DNA from: Peptococcaceae bacterium BRH_c8a
Lineage (GTDB): Bacteria; Bacillota; Desulfotomaculia; Desulfotomaculales; Desulfallaceae
DNA: 58,843 nucleotides
Assembly: GCA_000961575.1 (NCBI GenBank)
Contig: LADP01000002.1
Coordinates: forward strand, 1-58,843
Direction of reading: 5' to 3'
Part shown: positions 24,341-32,573 of the stretch, piece after piece
Position numbering within the stretch: position 1 is the stretch's first letter
How the letters are laid out: each line of letters opens with the position of its first letter
Notes under the pieces: generated by a model
The model's database searches: none
Told to the model about the DNA's origin: nothing
The model's input: only the letters and a program-made list of their open reading frames with translations
Translations under genes and position numbers: made by a program

Positions 24341-24598
24341 ATGTTAGTGATGGCCTGGTTTCTTATGATTCTTGCCTCACTTGCATTTTGGTACGAGCCA
24401 CTAAGAATTGTACTATGGACATTTAAAGCAGTATTTATCTACCTTGCTACGGTGTTACAGGGTGGTTCTGGAACTTTCTTTATCATTGGACATACGTACT
24501 CTTTTTATGAAACAATTTATGTCCTAGGATTAGTTGCTATTCCAATTCTAGTATTAATCATTGAATTATCTATTAAAATAGCTAAAGCCCGGCATTAA
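24341..24598 (+). CDS. Two- to three-helix membrane protein, unknown
   Basis: The 85 residues contain two or three hydrophobic segments. The best ribosome site, GGAGGTG at 24306-24312, lies 28 bases before the first ATG. It would instead serve an in-frame ATA (or ATC) at 24317-24322. An ATG at 24350 also has a fair AAAAGG upstream. The start is therefore not settled. Not recognised. Confidence 0.6.
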   Translation: MLVMAWFLMILASLAFWYEPLRIVLWTFKAVFIYLATVLQGGSGTFFIIGHTYSFYETIYVLGLVAIPILVLIIELSIKIAKARH

Positions 24599-24616
24599 TA
24601 TTTAAGGGAGTCAATC

Positions 24617-25135
24617 ATGATGACAAAAATATTACTATTAGGACTAATTTTTATACTTATTTTTAGTGGCGGTATATTTATTGGCACCATTAAAAATAAA
24701 TGCAACAGCTTGGAACAAGACTTAACGAACGAAAAAGAAGCACGGACTATGATAGAACGAGAGTTAAGTATGCTAGAAAGGGAAAAAGAAGTATGGACTA
24801 TGATAAGCCCTTTATCACATTTGATAATATACGCAATGGATTCTCGGGATTTAAAATCACTGAGAAATAATGTTTCTCACTCTGTCGAGGTTACAGAAAC
24901 GGGGCTTGTCTTTGATTATGGGCAAGACTACCTAGGGAAACAGGAAATTAGTTACCCCCAAGAGAAGGTATCTCGCCTGCGCGCAAGAGGATTTGAAATA
25001 GTTGATGAAGACGAATTTGTATCTTACATTGAATACCAAGAGGGTGAGTATATTGAGGTTTTCCATATGTTCTATGCTAAAGACAATGACAGATGGAAAC
25101 TTAAACTAATCCAAAAAGATAAATTGTATCAATGA
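24617..25135 (+). CDS. Membrane-anchored coiled-coil protein
   Basis: 172 residues. One N-terminal helix (ILLLGLIFILIFSGGIFIGT) is followed by a heptad-like coiled coil (about residues 28-62, rich in K/E/L with REL and EREKE) and a globular C-terminal half of about 90 residues with acidic and aromatic residues. Orientation should place the C-terminus outside the cell. AAGGGAG precedes the ATG. Not recognised. Confidence 0.65.
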   Translation: MMTKILLLGLIFILIFSGGIFIGTIKNKCNSLEQDLTNEKEARTMIERELSMLEREKEVWTMISPLSHLIIYAMDSRDLKSLRNNVSHSVEVTETGLVFDYGQDYLGKQEISYPQEKVSRLRARGFEIVDEDEFVSYIEYQEGEYIEVFHMFYAKDNDRWKLKLIQKDKLYQ

Positions 25136-25201
25136 GTTTAGACCGCTCGGTAACAAGTTTAAGCTGGCCCACGGGTATTCAGAGGCGGGGCGTAAGGCTT
25201 G
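25136..25201 (+). pseudogene. Short 3' gene tail, more GC-rich than its surroundings
   Basis: Right after the previous stop an open frame reads FRPLGNKFKLAHGYSEAGRK, Ala and TGA. It has no start. Its GC content is clearly above that of the neighbouring genes, so it looks like the end of a gene that was cut here. A chance frame of 21 codons cannot be excluded. Confidence 0.25.
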
Positions 25202-25243
25202 ACATCTACCATAAACCTTTAGTTTGTATGAGGGGGTGGGATA

Positions 25244-25462
25244 ATGGAACTATTAATTGCCTTAATTGCCGCAATTGTGGTCACTATACCAACAGTTATT
25301 CACATAACCAAAGTTTCATCCAAACATAATTTAATCTTAGGGTTTGGTTATTTGCCAGAGAGCCTAAAGAAACCGCCACAATTATACCTAATTTCTTTAC
25401 CTGTCTTCATTTTTGTCTTTCTCGTTATATATGGAATAGGGCTAATTATAGCAAACAGATAA
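25244..25462 (+). CDS. Small two-helix membrane protein
   Basis: 72 residues with an N-terminal helix (LLIALIAAIVVTIPTVI) and a C-terminal one (YLISLPVFIFVFLVIYGIGLI). GAGGGGGTGG lies four bases before ATG. Not recognised. Confidence 0.6.
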   Translation: MELLIALIAAIVVTIPTVIHITKVSSKHNLILGFGYLPESLKKPPQLYLISLPVFIFVFLVIYGIGLIIANR

Positions 25463-25495
25463 TTATTTGTTCATTTAAACTGTAGTGGTGATAAA

Positions 25496-25759
25496 TTGAA
25501 GAACCGTCTTTTACTTGTGTTAGCCGCTATTTTGATATGTTCATTATGTTTTTTGTTATCTGCTTGTGGCAAACCTGAAGGTCTAGCAAACTCAAATGAT
25601 GATCTAAATCAGGAACTTAACAGTATATCAATCCAGTTTATTAAAGCCCAGAACATCAGGGATGAAAAAACTATTTCCAAGCTCACTTTGTCCAATGAGC
25701 TAGCTGGCTTAGTTGGTAAAAGCCTAAAGCTAACCGAGATAACACCAATAGAATTTTGA
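25496..25759 (+). CDS. Short lipoprotein, possibly truncated
   Basis: TTG start; signal peptide with lipobox LSAC (Cys25 area: CFLLSACGKPEG). After only 62 mature residues it ends at EITPIEF-TGA. The mature start ('DLNQELNSISIQFIKAQNIR') resembles the first helix of a larger NTF2-like or similar domain, so the gene may have lost its 3' part. Not recognised. Confidence 0.5.
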   Translation: MKNRLLLVLAAILICSLCFLLSACGKPEGLANSNDDLNQELNSISIQFIKAQNIRDEKTISKLTLSNELAGLVGKSLKLTEITPIEF

Positions 25760-25794
25760 GAAAAAAACTTAATTGTTCCCTTATTTGCACTTTA

Positions 25795-26226
25795 TTACTG
25801 TACTAGGTTACCCAGCATAAAGAATAATACATGAAAGAAGTATGCGATTGCCATAAATATAAAGGCCGCCAATAAAGGATGAACAGTTTTAAATCCGTCC
25901 TGCACTTTATATTTAATCCCTTCTAATGGGGATTCGCTCATGAATTTTTTGTGTTCATTTTTATTAGAACTAAATATCTGTTTTCGCTCGTAGAACAGGT
26001 CAAATGAAATTAGGACAGCTGGCATGACTTCAATGTAAAAAATAATATTCTTAAAGAATAAGTAATGTACACTGGCAACAAGGAAGTAAGTAAAGGCACC
26101 GCTCAAAAACAGCAGTAATAGCCTGTTTTCAAGCTTTTTACCTAGCAGCAGCTTAAAATAGTCATAGGATATAAAGCTTAGAGCGAAAAGCCCCGTGTAG
26201 CTGAAGAAATGATAAAAGGAATACAT
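25795..26226 (-). CDS. Four-helix membrane protein, unknown
   Basis: 143 residues with predicted helices at the N-terminus (FSYTGLFALSFISYDYF), LLLLFLSGAFTYFLVASVHY, FYIEVMPAVLISFDLF and LAAFIFMAIAYFFHVLFFML. A charged cytoplasmic loop (KQIFSSNKNEHKKF) lies between helices 3 and 4. It is opposite in direction to most genes of this region. The ribosome site (GGGAGGA) is good. Confidence 0.65.
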   Translation of the reverse strand: MYSFYHFFSYTGLFALSFISYDYFKLLLGKKLENRLLLLFLSGAFTYFLVASVHYLFFKNIIFYIEVMPAVLISFDLFYERKQIFSSNKNEHKKFMSESPLEGIKYKVQDGFKTVHPLLAAFIFMAIAYFFHVLFFMLGNLVQ

Positions 26227-26319
26227 TTTAATTCCTCCCAGAAAATATGCATTTCCGAAAATGAGTTTTGTATTAGCTAACTAACTTATTAACTTTATTT
26301 CATAATTGTTTTCCCTATT

Positions 26320-26350
26320 ACCTGGGTCAAAACTTATTTATCAAGATGTC
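26320..26350. repeat. 30-base direct repeat, copy 1 (pseudogene tail)
   Basis: ACCTGGGT, two variable bases, then AACTTATTTATCAAGATGTC. The same sequence recurs at 30123-30152. In this copy it forms the end of the minus-strand gene fragment. Confidence 0.75.
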
Positions 26351-26588
26351 GCCAGCTTCAGTCCGTCCATCGGCCATGAATATTGCTTTGTTATAACCGC
26401 TGAAGTCTACTGAATATTCCTTGCCCCAGTACTCGAACTCCATCCGAATTCCGTCTACAAGCCCCAGTTCATTATAGAGTTCCGTAACGTCATAAATAAT
26501 ATTAACAGACTCTATGAAACTAAACTGCCTTGATCCAAGCGGTGAGGCGTTAACTTCTCTCCAATGGGGATTATCTTTAGTCCAGGAT
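26327..26588 (-). pseudogene. 3' fragment of an unknown gene
   Basis: Minus-strand open frame of about 86 codons ending at TGA (26327-26329). It begins after an in-frame stop with no start codon. It reads WTKDNPHWREVNASPLGSRQ, FSFIESVNIIYDVTELYNEL, GLVDGIRMEFEYWGKEYSVD, FSGYNKAIFMADGRTEAGDI, LINKF. The sequence has normal protein-like composition, so it is a C-terminal remnant. The family is not recognised. Its last codons are duplicated at 30133-30152. Confidence 0.6.
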
Positions 26589-26668
26589 TAGTCATTTTTG
26601 TCCTAAGAAGGATGTATTTATACTAGAACTAAAAAACTCATCGTTAAAATAAAGGGGGTTGGTCTGTC

Positions 26669-26899
26669 ATGGCTGATTTATACCAAATTTTTTTATATTA
26701 TTGGAATATTATTATATACTTTTTGAGATTTATATCTCTAGTTGCTGGCTTACTATTTTTGGGTGCCCTATTACTGCGGTACCTTTGGAATACCACAATA
26801 CCAGAGTTATTTAACTTAAAGCCAGTAACCTATTGGCAAGCTTTGAGACTTCTAATTTTAGCTAGTTTACTATTTGGTGGCCCGAACTTAATTAATTGA
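26669..26899 (+). CDS. Small membrane protein, unknown
   Basis: 76 residues: an aromatic N-terminal hydrophobic stretch ('YYWNIIIYFLRFISLVAGLL'), a central LWNTTIPELFNLKPVTYWQALRL region and a final LLILASLLFGG. AAAGGGGG precedes the ATG with suitable spacing. The WQALRLLxLxxLLFG end resembles small Firmicutes membrane proteins I have seen as uncharacterised. Confidence 0.6.
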   Translation: MADLYQIFLYYWNIIIYFLRFISLVAGLLFLGALLLRYLWNTTIPELFNLKPVTYWQALRLLILASLLFGGPNLIN

Positions 26900-27077
26900 T
26901 CTCCGAAATCCCTTTATGGCACATAATAAATAGATTACATAGCAACATTGGAGTTAAACATGGACTGGCTCCGTATTAACACAGTGGCTCTAATATAGTT
27001 ACGTGTTAGCTCTAAAACATTAACTCAGTAACCTAATTGGCATTAACTTATTCATTAAGTATAAATGGAGAAATGTT

Positions 27078-27479
27078 ATGAAAAAATCCTTTATGGCAAT
27101 ATTTCTATTTCTAGTTATGATAGTGGTATTTACATGGTCAAACTCCCCTGAAGATTACGGTTCAAGCTTACCACCGATGCTTTCACATGAAATACCTGTA
27201 ATTAACGGGGAAATTCTCTCAAGTAAGGAAGCTAAATTCGAAGATAGAAGAGGTTATTCATTAGAAATAAAAACTAAGCAAAGTTTTAAACAAACCGTTG
27301 AATTTTATAAATCTGGATTTGAAAAGGTAGGAACAACCTTATCTTTTAATGATGTGGTTTATTCGGTTTCAGAAGAAAAAATAGCTTCTGGTGAAACAGT
27401 TCTCGGATCTACTATAATTTATCTAGAAATTATAGACAAAGGAGAGTATACTTTTGTGATTATGGCAATCCATTTATGA
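27078..27479 (+). CDS. Secreted or membrane-anchored protein, unknown
   Basis: 133 residues with an N-terminal signal/anchor (SFMAIFLFLVMIVVFTW) and a mature part of beta-strand character (YSLEIKTKQSFKQTVEFYKS, IIYLEIIDKGEYTFVIMAI). It contains a KQTVEFYKSGFEKVG helix typical of small lipoprotein-like sensor folds. The last codons overlap a frame leading into the VanW gene. Confidence 0.6.
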   Translation: MKKSFMAIFLFLVMIVVFTWSNSPEDYGSSLPPMLSHEIPVINGEILSSKEAKFEDRRGYSLEIKTKQSFKQTVEFYKSGFEKVGTTLSFNDVVYSVSEEKIASGETVLGSTIIYLEIIDKGEYTFVIMAIHL

Positions 27480-27541
27480 TTTTTGATTATAGTTTAAACA
27501 ACTGGCTAATAGCTAATATACTTGGGCGGAGGGGGTATCAA

Positions 27542-28363
27542 GTGAAGAGTAAGCTTAGTTCAACAGTAAACCCTCAAAATCGCTCCAGGGCCCGCATGGT
27601 TTTAGGACGGTTTTACTTTACCTGGCGACGGTATGCATTATGGATGAAAAACAGAGCTGCGTATGCAAAAGAAATACAAAGTACCCCGCTGCCTTTTGAA
27701 GTTTTTAAGTATCAAACTCCCATGCTAAGGCGCTTAAAAGATGTTGAAATATGGCTCCAGCATAACAAAGTCAAGAACTTAAAAATTGCCTCCGAACAAA
27801 TTAACGGTGTCATTATACAACCTGGCCAGACATTTTCGTTCTGGAAGCTGGTGGGAAAGCCAACTAAAGCAAAGGGATATGTTAACGGGATGGTGCTGTA
27901 TAATGGTTCTTTTAAACCTGAAGTGGGCGGCGGGCTTTGTCAGCTGTCTAATCTGATATACTGGATGACTCTACATACACCTTTAACCGTTACCGAACGG
28001 TGGCGGCATAACTACGATGTTTTTCCTGACTCAGATCGCACCCAGCCCTTCGGAAGCGGAGCAACAGTTGCATATAACTACATTGACCTGCAGATTACAA
28101 ACGAAACAAATAAGGCATTTCAACTATTGGTCTGGGTTGGGGATGAATGCCTTCACGGCGAGTGGCGCTGCAGTGTGCCGTCCGAGTTACGCTACGAAAT
28201 TTACGAAACCGACCACTGTATTACTCATGAGTGGTGGGGTGGATACGTACGCCACAATGTGATAAGGAGAAAAGTATTTCATTCTGGTAATATCCTTGTG
28301 GCAGACGAGGTTGTAACCGATAACCATGTAGTTATGATGTACGAGCCCCTTCTGCCCCAGTGA
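27542..28363 (+). CDS. VanW-family protein
   Basis: 273 residues from GTG at 27542, which has GGAGGGGG six bases upstream. The VanW core is clear: NGVIIQPGQTFSFWKLVG, 'GMVLYNGSFKPEVGGGLCQL', SNLIYWMTLHTPLTVTERWRHNYDVFPD. VanW proteins occur in vancomycin-resistance clusters and, far more often, in unrelated Firmicutes loci; their activity is unknown. No other van genes are nearby, so resistance is not implied. A remnant of a second vanW 3' end lies at 33207-33280. Confidence 0.88.
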   Translation: MKSKLSSTVNPQNRSRARMVLGRFYFTWRRYALWMKNRAAYAKEIQSTPLPFEVFKYQTPMLRRLKDVEIWLQHNKVKNLKIASEQINGVIIQPGQTFSFWKLVGKPTKAKGYVNGMVLYNGSFKPEVGGGLCQLSNLIYWMTLHTPLTVTERWRHNYDVFPDSDRTQPFGSGATVAYNYIDLQITNETNKAFQLLVWVGDECLHGEWRCSVPSELRYEIYETDHCITHEWWGGYVRHNVIRRKVFHSGNILVADEVVTDNHVVMMYEPLLPQ

Positions 28364-28424
28364 AATGGTGGTTTAGTTTAGGATTAAAGCACTTTCTTAA
28401 AATCATAAAGGCGGGAGCTTTGTA

Positions 28425-28718
28425 ATTATATTAATCTTAAAAGCTTGGATTTTTGGGATTGTCGCTGATTTAATTGGGATAGGAAATCTTATACTTTTTC
28501 AAGATTTTTTCAACGTCAATGCCTTTTATGCTTTTGGAAGCGGTGTTGATACATTTGCCTTTATGTTCTCAATACTCTTTGCAGGTTTATTGATAGGATT
28601 ATTCAACTATTACCTGGCCCGAAAACTGGTAGATGAGAAAGTAGCTATAAGAATCGGTCTGTCAATGGGAATTATAACAGCTCCCTGGATATTTCTAATC
28701 CCCTCACCATTGATGTAG
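28425..28718 (+). CDS. Three-helix membrane protein with a non-standard start
   Basis: The frame is open from 28401 to TAG at 28716-28718. No ATG, GTG or TTG fits before an internal ATG at 28563, which would cut away the first half. GCGGGAG at 28411-28417 is placed for an ATT at 28425. The product reads IILILKAWIFGIVADLIGIG, NLILFQDFFNVNAFYAFGSG, then helices FAFMFSILFAGLLIGLFNYY and SMGIITAPWIFLIPSP. Three or four membrane helices. Not recognised. Confidence 0.5.
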   Translation: MILILKAWIFGIVADLIGIGNLILFQDFFNVNAFYAFGSGVDTFAFMFSILFAGLLIGLFNYYLARKLVDEKVAIRIGLSMGIITAPWIFLIPSPLM

Positions 28719-28754
28719 TGCTGCAAACAACTAATTGCCAGGAGGTGTCCAAAA

Positions 28755-29315
28755 ATCAAAAAGAATTATAAAGTCCTGATTTGCGTTATTTTATTATGTT
28801 TGCCTCTCTTTCTAATGTCGTGCGCAAGTGAGCAACCACCGAGAGAAGAGGAACAAATAAAGGATTTCTTAAGGCATGCTGTTTCGCACAAGGTTAACAG
28901 CATCAGTGAAATTTATGCTGATATTGCAAGATTTTTCGATGATTTGTCTAATGGCAAGACGTCTATTCAAGAGTTTAAGTACTACAGTTACGGGGTTAAT
29001 AGCCTTCTGCAAGACAACAATTTCAGGGGAGCTGAAGCTATCTTATTTGAACAGGAAAACGAAAAACTCTACCAAGTACTACTTAAAATGAACCTACCGA
29101 TAATAAATGTTTCTACCATAGCCCAAAACGCCACGAATGAAGAATTAAACCAGGCAGCTGAAGCCTACTTAAAGCTAGCAGAACTTACAGGAGGGAATAA
29201 TGAAGGTTCTTTGGCTTACTGTATTGGAAACGAGATTATAAACGGCCATGATGTTGATGGGGTTTTAAACAAAATCCAAACAGAGCTAGAATATCTGGAA
29301 ACTTTAATTAATTAA
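28755..29315 (+). CDS. Lipoprotein starting with ATC
   Basis: AGGAGGT at 28740-28746 is placed exactly for the ATC at 28755. That reading gives a complete lipoprotein signal peptide: IKKNYKVLICVILLCLPLFL, MSC with the lipid-carrying Cys. The only standard start (TTG at 28800) lies inside the hydrophobic core and would remove the basic n-region. The mature part (about 163 residues) is mostly helical, acidic and soluble. Not recognised. Confidence 0.6.
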   Translation: MKKNYKVLICVILLCLPLFLMSCASEQPPREEEQIKDFLRHAVSHKVNSISEIYADIARFFDDLSNGKTSIQEFKYYSYGVNSLLQDNNFRGAEAILFEQENEKLYQVLLKMNLPIINVSTIAQNATNEELNQAAEAYLKLAELTGGNNEGSLAYCIGNEIINGHDVDGVLNKIQTELEYLETLIN

Positions 29316-29405
29316 GTAATAAACACACATAAAGCAAAACCCAACTGAACTATGCATATTTTCTTAAGTAGCACGAACAAATTGGTTTGAAGATGGGTGA
29401 CAATC

Positions 29406-30050
29406 ATGCATAAAAGTGTTTCTATAAAAGAGGACAAAATCAATGAATTACTTCTTAACTTAGAGTTTAATAATATTAAAGCCTATTATTTTACCGACCA
29501 TGTAAGGGCCAAAGAAAAGATAATATCTTTAATATCAAATAAGGACCTTATCGGTTTTGGAGGTTCTGAAACCATCAAAGAAATTGGATTGTTGGATGAG
29601 ATAATTAACGGGTCTTATAATGTATTAAACCGTTTTGATCCAATGAACAGTAAAGAAGAGAAATGGGAAATCCAGCGGCGGGCGCTTTTATCCGATGTGT
29701 TTATCACAGGCTCTAATGCCATTACTTTGAATGGAAAATTAATTAATATTGACCATTCGGGCAACAGGGTAGCGGGTATCCTATTTGGCCCCAAAAAGGT
29801 ATTTATCGTTGTTGGGATAAACAAAATTGTAGATTCAACAGAAGAAGGCATTATGAGAGCCCAATATTATGCGGCTCCTTTAAACGCCAAAAGGGCTGAA
29901 AATGACTATCACCCGCCATGTTTGGAAAACGGAAAGTGCTTGGATTGCTCTTCTCAAGAAAGAATTTGTAACTGTTTAGTAATACTTAAGCGGCAATATA
30001 AAAAAGACCGAATCACAGTCTTTATTATTGGAGAAGAGCTAGGTTTTTAG
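29406..30050 (+). CDS. LUD-domain protein (LutC/YkgG-like)
   Basis: 214 residues. The LUD fold is clear: IGFGGSETIKEIGLLDEI, SDVFITGSNAITLNGKLINI, DHSGNRVAGILFGPKKVFIVVGINKIV. A C-terminal Cys-rich tail (CLENGKCLDCSSQERICNCL) is present in a subgroup of LUD proteins and could bind metal. LUD proteins are linked to lactate oxidation (LutABC), but LutA and LutB are not nearby; the stand-alone form is of unknown function. Confidence 0.85.
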   Translation: MHKSVSIKEDKINELLLNLEFNNIKAYYFTDHVRAKEKIISLISNKDLIGFGGSETIKEIGLLDEIINGSYNVLNRFDPMNSKEEKWEIQRRALLSDVFITGSNAITLNGKLINIDHSGNRVAGILFGPKKVFIVVGINKIVDSTEEGIMRAQYYAAPLNAKRAENDYHPPCLENGKCLDCSSQERICNCLVILKRQYKKDRITVFIIGEELGF

Positions 30051-30109
30051 GTAGCCCCAGTCTTCAATACTAAAGATACAAACAAGACATTAACTAATAT
30101 TCATAATCG

Positions 30110-30135
30110 GTTATACCCAAGTACCTGGGTATAAC
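30110..30135. repeat. Perfect 10-base palindrome
   Basis: GTTATACCCA and TGGGTATAAC flank six bases. The ATACCC/GGGTAT arms resemble CsoR-family operators, but this copy lies at the end of a duplicated gene tail and 60 bases before an ASCH gene. A hairpin or terminator remnant is an equal possibility. Confidence 0.5.
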
Positions 30136-30152
30136 TTATTTATCAAGATGTC
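30123..30152. repeat. 30-base direct repeat, copy 2
   Basis: ACCTGGGT, two variable bases, AACTTATTTATCAAGATGTC, matching 26320-26350. Read on the minus strand it encodes the last residues DILINK of the gene fragment there. Confidence 0.75.
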
Positions 30153-30194
30153 TACGACGTTCCCACTTAAAGTGAATTAAAATGAGGGATATCA

Positions 30195-30668
30195 ATGAAT
30201 AATGAGCACCCATCTGTACTAATAATGTGGGAAAATTATTTGAAATCTATTGGAGACGATACCAGCACCACTAAAAAAAACTATTCAGCATGGCATTTTG
30301 AACTAACCCAAAGTGGGGCAAATGCATTAGTAACTCTAGTATTAAAAGGTACAAAACGGGCTACAGCTTCCTCTTTATGGTCTTATAAGTATGATCGTCA
30401 ATCCATACCAAAAGAAGGAGACCATAGCGTTATTACCGATTGGAATGGTAATGCTAAATGCATTGTTAAAACTATAAAAGTACAAATCATTCTTTATAAG
30501 GAAATAACAGAGGAAATGGCTCAAATTGAAGGAGAAGGTGATTTAAGTCTTGAGTATTGGAAAAGGGTGCATGATACATATTTTATTAAGGAATGTATGC
30601 GTCTAAATAAGCACTTTACTGATGAAATGCCCGTAGTTTTCGAAGAATTCGAAGTTGTATATAAATAG
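30195..30668 (+). CDS. ASCH-domain protein
   Basis: 157 residues with the ASCH core: 'LVTLVLKGTKRATASSLWSY', IPKEGDHSVITDWNGNAKCI, then EITEEMAQIEGEGDLSLEYW. ASCH proteins bind RNA or modified nucleosides; some are amidohydrolases acting on N4-acetylcytidine. Start follows GAGGGAT. No partner gene visible. Confidence 0.88.
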   Translation: MNNEHPSVLIMWENYLKSIGDDTSTTKKNYSAWHFELTQSGANALVTLVLKGTKRATASSLWSYKYDRQSIPKEGDHSVITDWNGNAKCIVKTIKVQIILYKEITEEMAQIEGEGDLSLEYWKRVHDTYFIKECMRLNKHFTDEMPVVFEEFEVVYK

Positions 30669-30757
30669 TCATTACTTTGCAAAGGGGTTCCATTTCATAC
30701 AATTGTTTTTTAATTGACATTGTCTTAAATAAAATAAGGAGGGTGTTTACGTTTAGT

Positions 30758-31726
30758 ATGAGTTTCAAAAAAAAGCTCCCGACAACTGCCCTGTTACTCT
30801 TATTCTTATGGCTTAGCGTATCTGTATATTTTTACGGACAGCATATCCTGGTATATAAAAGATACTCTGTATGGGGTAAAGTCGAAACAGATGAAGCCTT
30901 AATAATTCTGAAAAATGTTGTTGTATATAACCATGAGGTCAAATACCTTGGTGACGGGATTCCGTGGTACTGGAGAGTTGCTAATAATATCGAAAATGCC
31001 AAACTTCGTCAGGTCTTTGTCAGGGTTTGTAATTTTTACAGTAGACCTTACACCTTTAATACGGACAAGAGAACCATCAAACTGCAAGGGATTATAGCGA
31101 TCAAGGACAAGGCAAACGCGCATGATTATATAGATAACTCGCCAGACATAAGAATTTACGGTGACTATGATGTTGCCTTGACAGATATCATGGGATTTAG
31201 GAATACCAACCAGAGCAATGTTTTTTACTTTGAGTCTGAGGGAAAGGATATTGAGTTAAAAAATAACCATACATATAAAGTGGTCATCAAAAATGATGAT
31301 ACGGGTGAAATAATAAAGGAATTACCATTTAAGCCAGAGTGGCAGTATTATACCTATAATTTCTTTAAGAGAAATCCGTCTTCGACTAATTACTATTTTG
31401 AACCAGAGTACATGATATACAAGTTTATTAACTTGCTAAAAGATAATTATCAGGAAGCTGCGGCAAGCTATGTGCACTTTAAGCGCAAAGACTGTTTCCC
31501 ATGGGAAAATTTTAACCACGAACATTTTAGTGAAGCATGTCCCGACATCGAATATTACGTTGGTGACTACCTTGAGTTTGAAAATGTTTTTTCTGCTGAT
31601 TTATTATATTTTGAACCTGGTGAGCAAGCCCATAAACTGGGCGAAGAGTTCGCAAGGCAGACTATCTATTTCATTGACGATTTGGGACAATGGAGAATTA
31701 TTCATGTAACTGCATTAGATAATTAA
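30758..31726 (+). CDS. Large membrane-anchored protein, unknown
   Basis: About 323 residues. One N-terminal helix (TTALLLLFLWLSVSVYFYG) anchors an extracytoplasmic domain of about 290 residues with many aromatic residues and beta-strand-like runs (HTYKVVIKNDDTGEIIKELP). The only good ribosome site, AGGAGGG at 30737-30743, sits 15 bases before the ATG at 30758. It sits five bases before an in-frame ACG at 30749. The start is therefore uncertain. Family not recognised. Confidence 0.6.
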   Translation: MSFKKKLPTTALLLLFLWLSVSVYFYGQHILVYKRYSVWGKVETDEALIILKNVVVYNHEVKYLGDGIPWYWRVANNIENAKLRQVFVRVCNFYSRPYTFNTDKRTIKLQGIIAIKDKANAHDYIDNSPDIRIYGDYDVALTDIMGFRNTNQSNVFYFESEGKDIELKNNHTYKVVIKNDDTGEIIKELPFKPEWQYYTYNFFKRNPSSTNYYFEPEYMIYKFINLLKDNYQEAAASYVHFKRKDCFPWENFNHEHFSEACPDIEYYVGDYLEFENVFSADLLYFEPGEQAHKLGEEFARQTIYFIDDLGQWRIIHVTALDN

Positions 31727-31780
31727 GCATAAAAATAAGTTTTTAGTAAGTCTCATTTAAGAATCAGGAGGGAAAGCACT

Positions 31781-32116
31781 ATGATAGCTTACTGCGGATT
31801 AATTTGTACGGATTGCCCTGCTTATATTGCCACCCAGGAGAATGACAACAGCAAAAGAGCAAAAACGGCTAAATCCTGGTCTAAAGAGTTTGGAGTCGAG
31901 ATTAAACCAGAGGATATAAACTGCGATGGATGCATCTCAAACGGCGGGCGGCTTTTCAACCATTGCAAAGTCTGTGAAATCAGGCTGTGTGGGCAGAAAA
32001 AGCAAATAGATAATTGCGGTCATTGTTCGGGCTTTGCATGTGACAAACTGGATTTTGTCTTCAACGCAGTTCCTAATGCTAAAAAGATATTGCAGCAAAT
32101 TAATGATAGTTTTTAA
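31781..32116 (+). CDS. DUF3795-family Cys-rich protein
   Basis: 111 residues beginning IAYCGLICTDCPAY, the family opening, with further Cys at CDGC, CKVCEIRLCG and CGHCSGFACDKL. The Cys pattern suggests metal binding. DUF3795 proteins are common in anaerobes; function unknown. GGAGGG precedes ATG. Confidence 0.88.
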   Translation: MIAYCGLICTDCPAYIATQENDNSKRAKTAKSWSKEFGVEIKPEDINCDGCISNGGRLFNHCKVCEIRLCGQKKQIDNCGHCSGFACDKLDFVFNAVPNAKKILQQINDSF

Positions 32117-32131
32117 TCTAACGTTATCGGT

Positions 32132-32356
32132 CTACTTATACTTATAGTTTAAATAAGTGCCAAAAATAGCAATCAAAATGGCAAGCCAAAATAAAAGTTC
32201 GGAAAGCCAAACGGGCGCAGGCAGAAGATATGCTGCAACGATTAATATAAAGGCAACTTTGTTCAAATGTTTCTTCAGTTTGGTTTTATTTGGGTTGGCC
32301 AACAGCCATTTTTCAATTTTTATTTTAAAAAAATTTAAAAACTTCATTTTTACCAT
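32132..32356 (-). CDS. Small membrane protein
   Basis: 74 residues from ATG 32356. Basic N-terminal half (FFKIKIEKWLLANPNKTKLKK), then hydrophobic VAFILIVAAYLLPAPVWL and ELLFWLAILIAIFGTYL. The start is chosen for a modest GAAGAAAG upstream. Not recognised. Confidence 0.55.
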   Translation of the reverse strand: MVKMKFLNFFKIKIEKWLLANPNKTKLKKHLNKVAFILIVAAYLLPAPVWLSELLFWLAILIAIFGTYLNYKYK

Positions 32357-32399
32357 CTTTCTTCGTTCAATTACCGTTATTGATTCCAAGTTGAAAGGT

Positions 32400-32573
32400 C
32401 TATAGCTTTATTTCTTTGGAAGCCTTTATATTCTCCGCTATTACGCCAAGTGATTGTGCTATTTTTTCATGGGCACGCATAAAGCGCCATGCTAAAACTA
32501 CGATAAATACAAAAGCACCCAGCATAATGCCCGTTGTTATTAAATAAGTGAGGCCAATAAACAATTCTGCCAC
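32400..32573 (-). CDS. Small single-helix membrane protein
   Basis: 57 residues from GTG at 32573, with GGAGG seven bases upstream. Product: VAELFIGLTYLITTGIMLGA, FVFIVVLAWRFMRAHEKIAQ, SLGVIAENIKASKEIKL. One long membrane helix, then a charged amphipathic helix. Not recognised; the ribosome site makes it a likely real gene, same direction as the gene after it. Confidence 0.68.
   Translation of the reverse strand: MAELFIGLTYLITTGIMLGAFVFIVVLAWRFMRAHEKIAQSLGVIAENIKASKEIKL

Noticed and set aside
25132-25329. 65-codon frame across the 25.1-25.3 kb junction
   Set aside because: It overlaps the end of one gene and the start of another and has no ribosome site; the more interesting frame there is the short tail at 25136-25201.
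27542-28363. VanW as evidence of a vancomycin-resistance cluster
   Set aside because: No vanR/S/H/A/X-type genes are nearby and VanW proteins are widespread in Firmicutes without resistance.
30110-30135. CsoR-type operator controlling the ASCH gene
   Set aside because: The arms resemble such operators, but the palindrome belongs to a duplicated gene end and no promoter elements line up with it.
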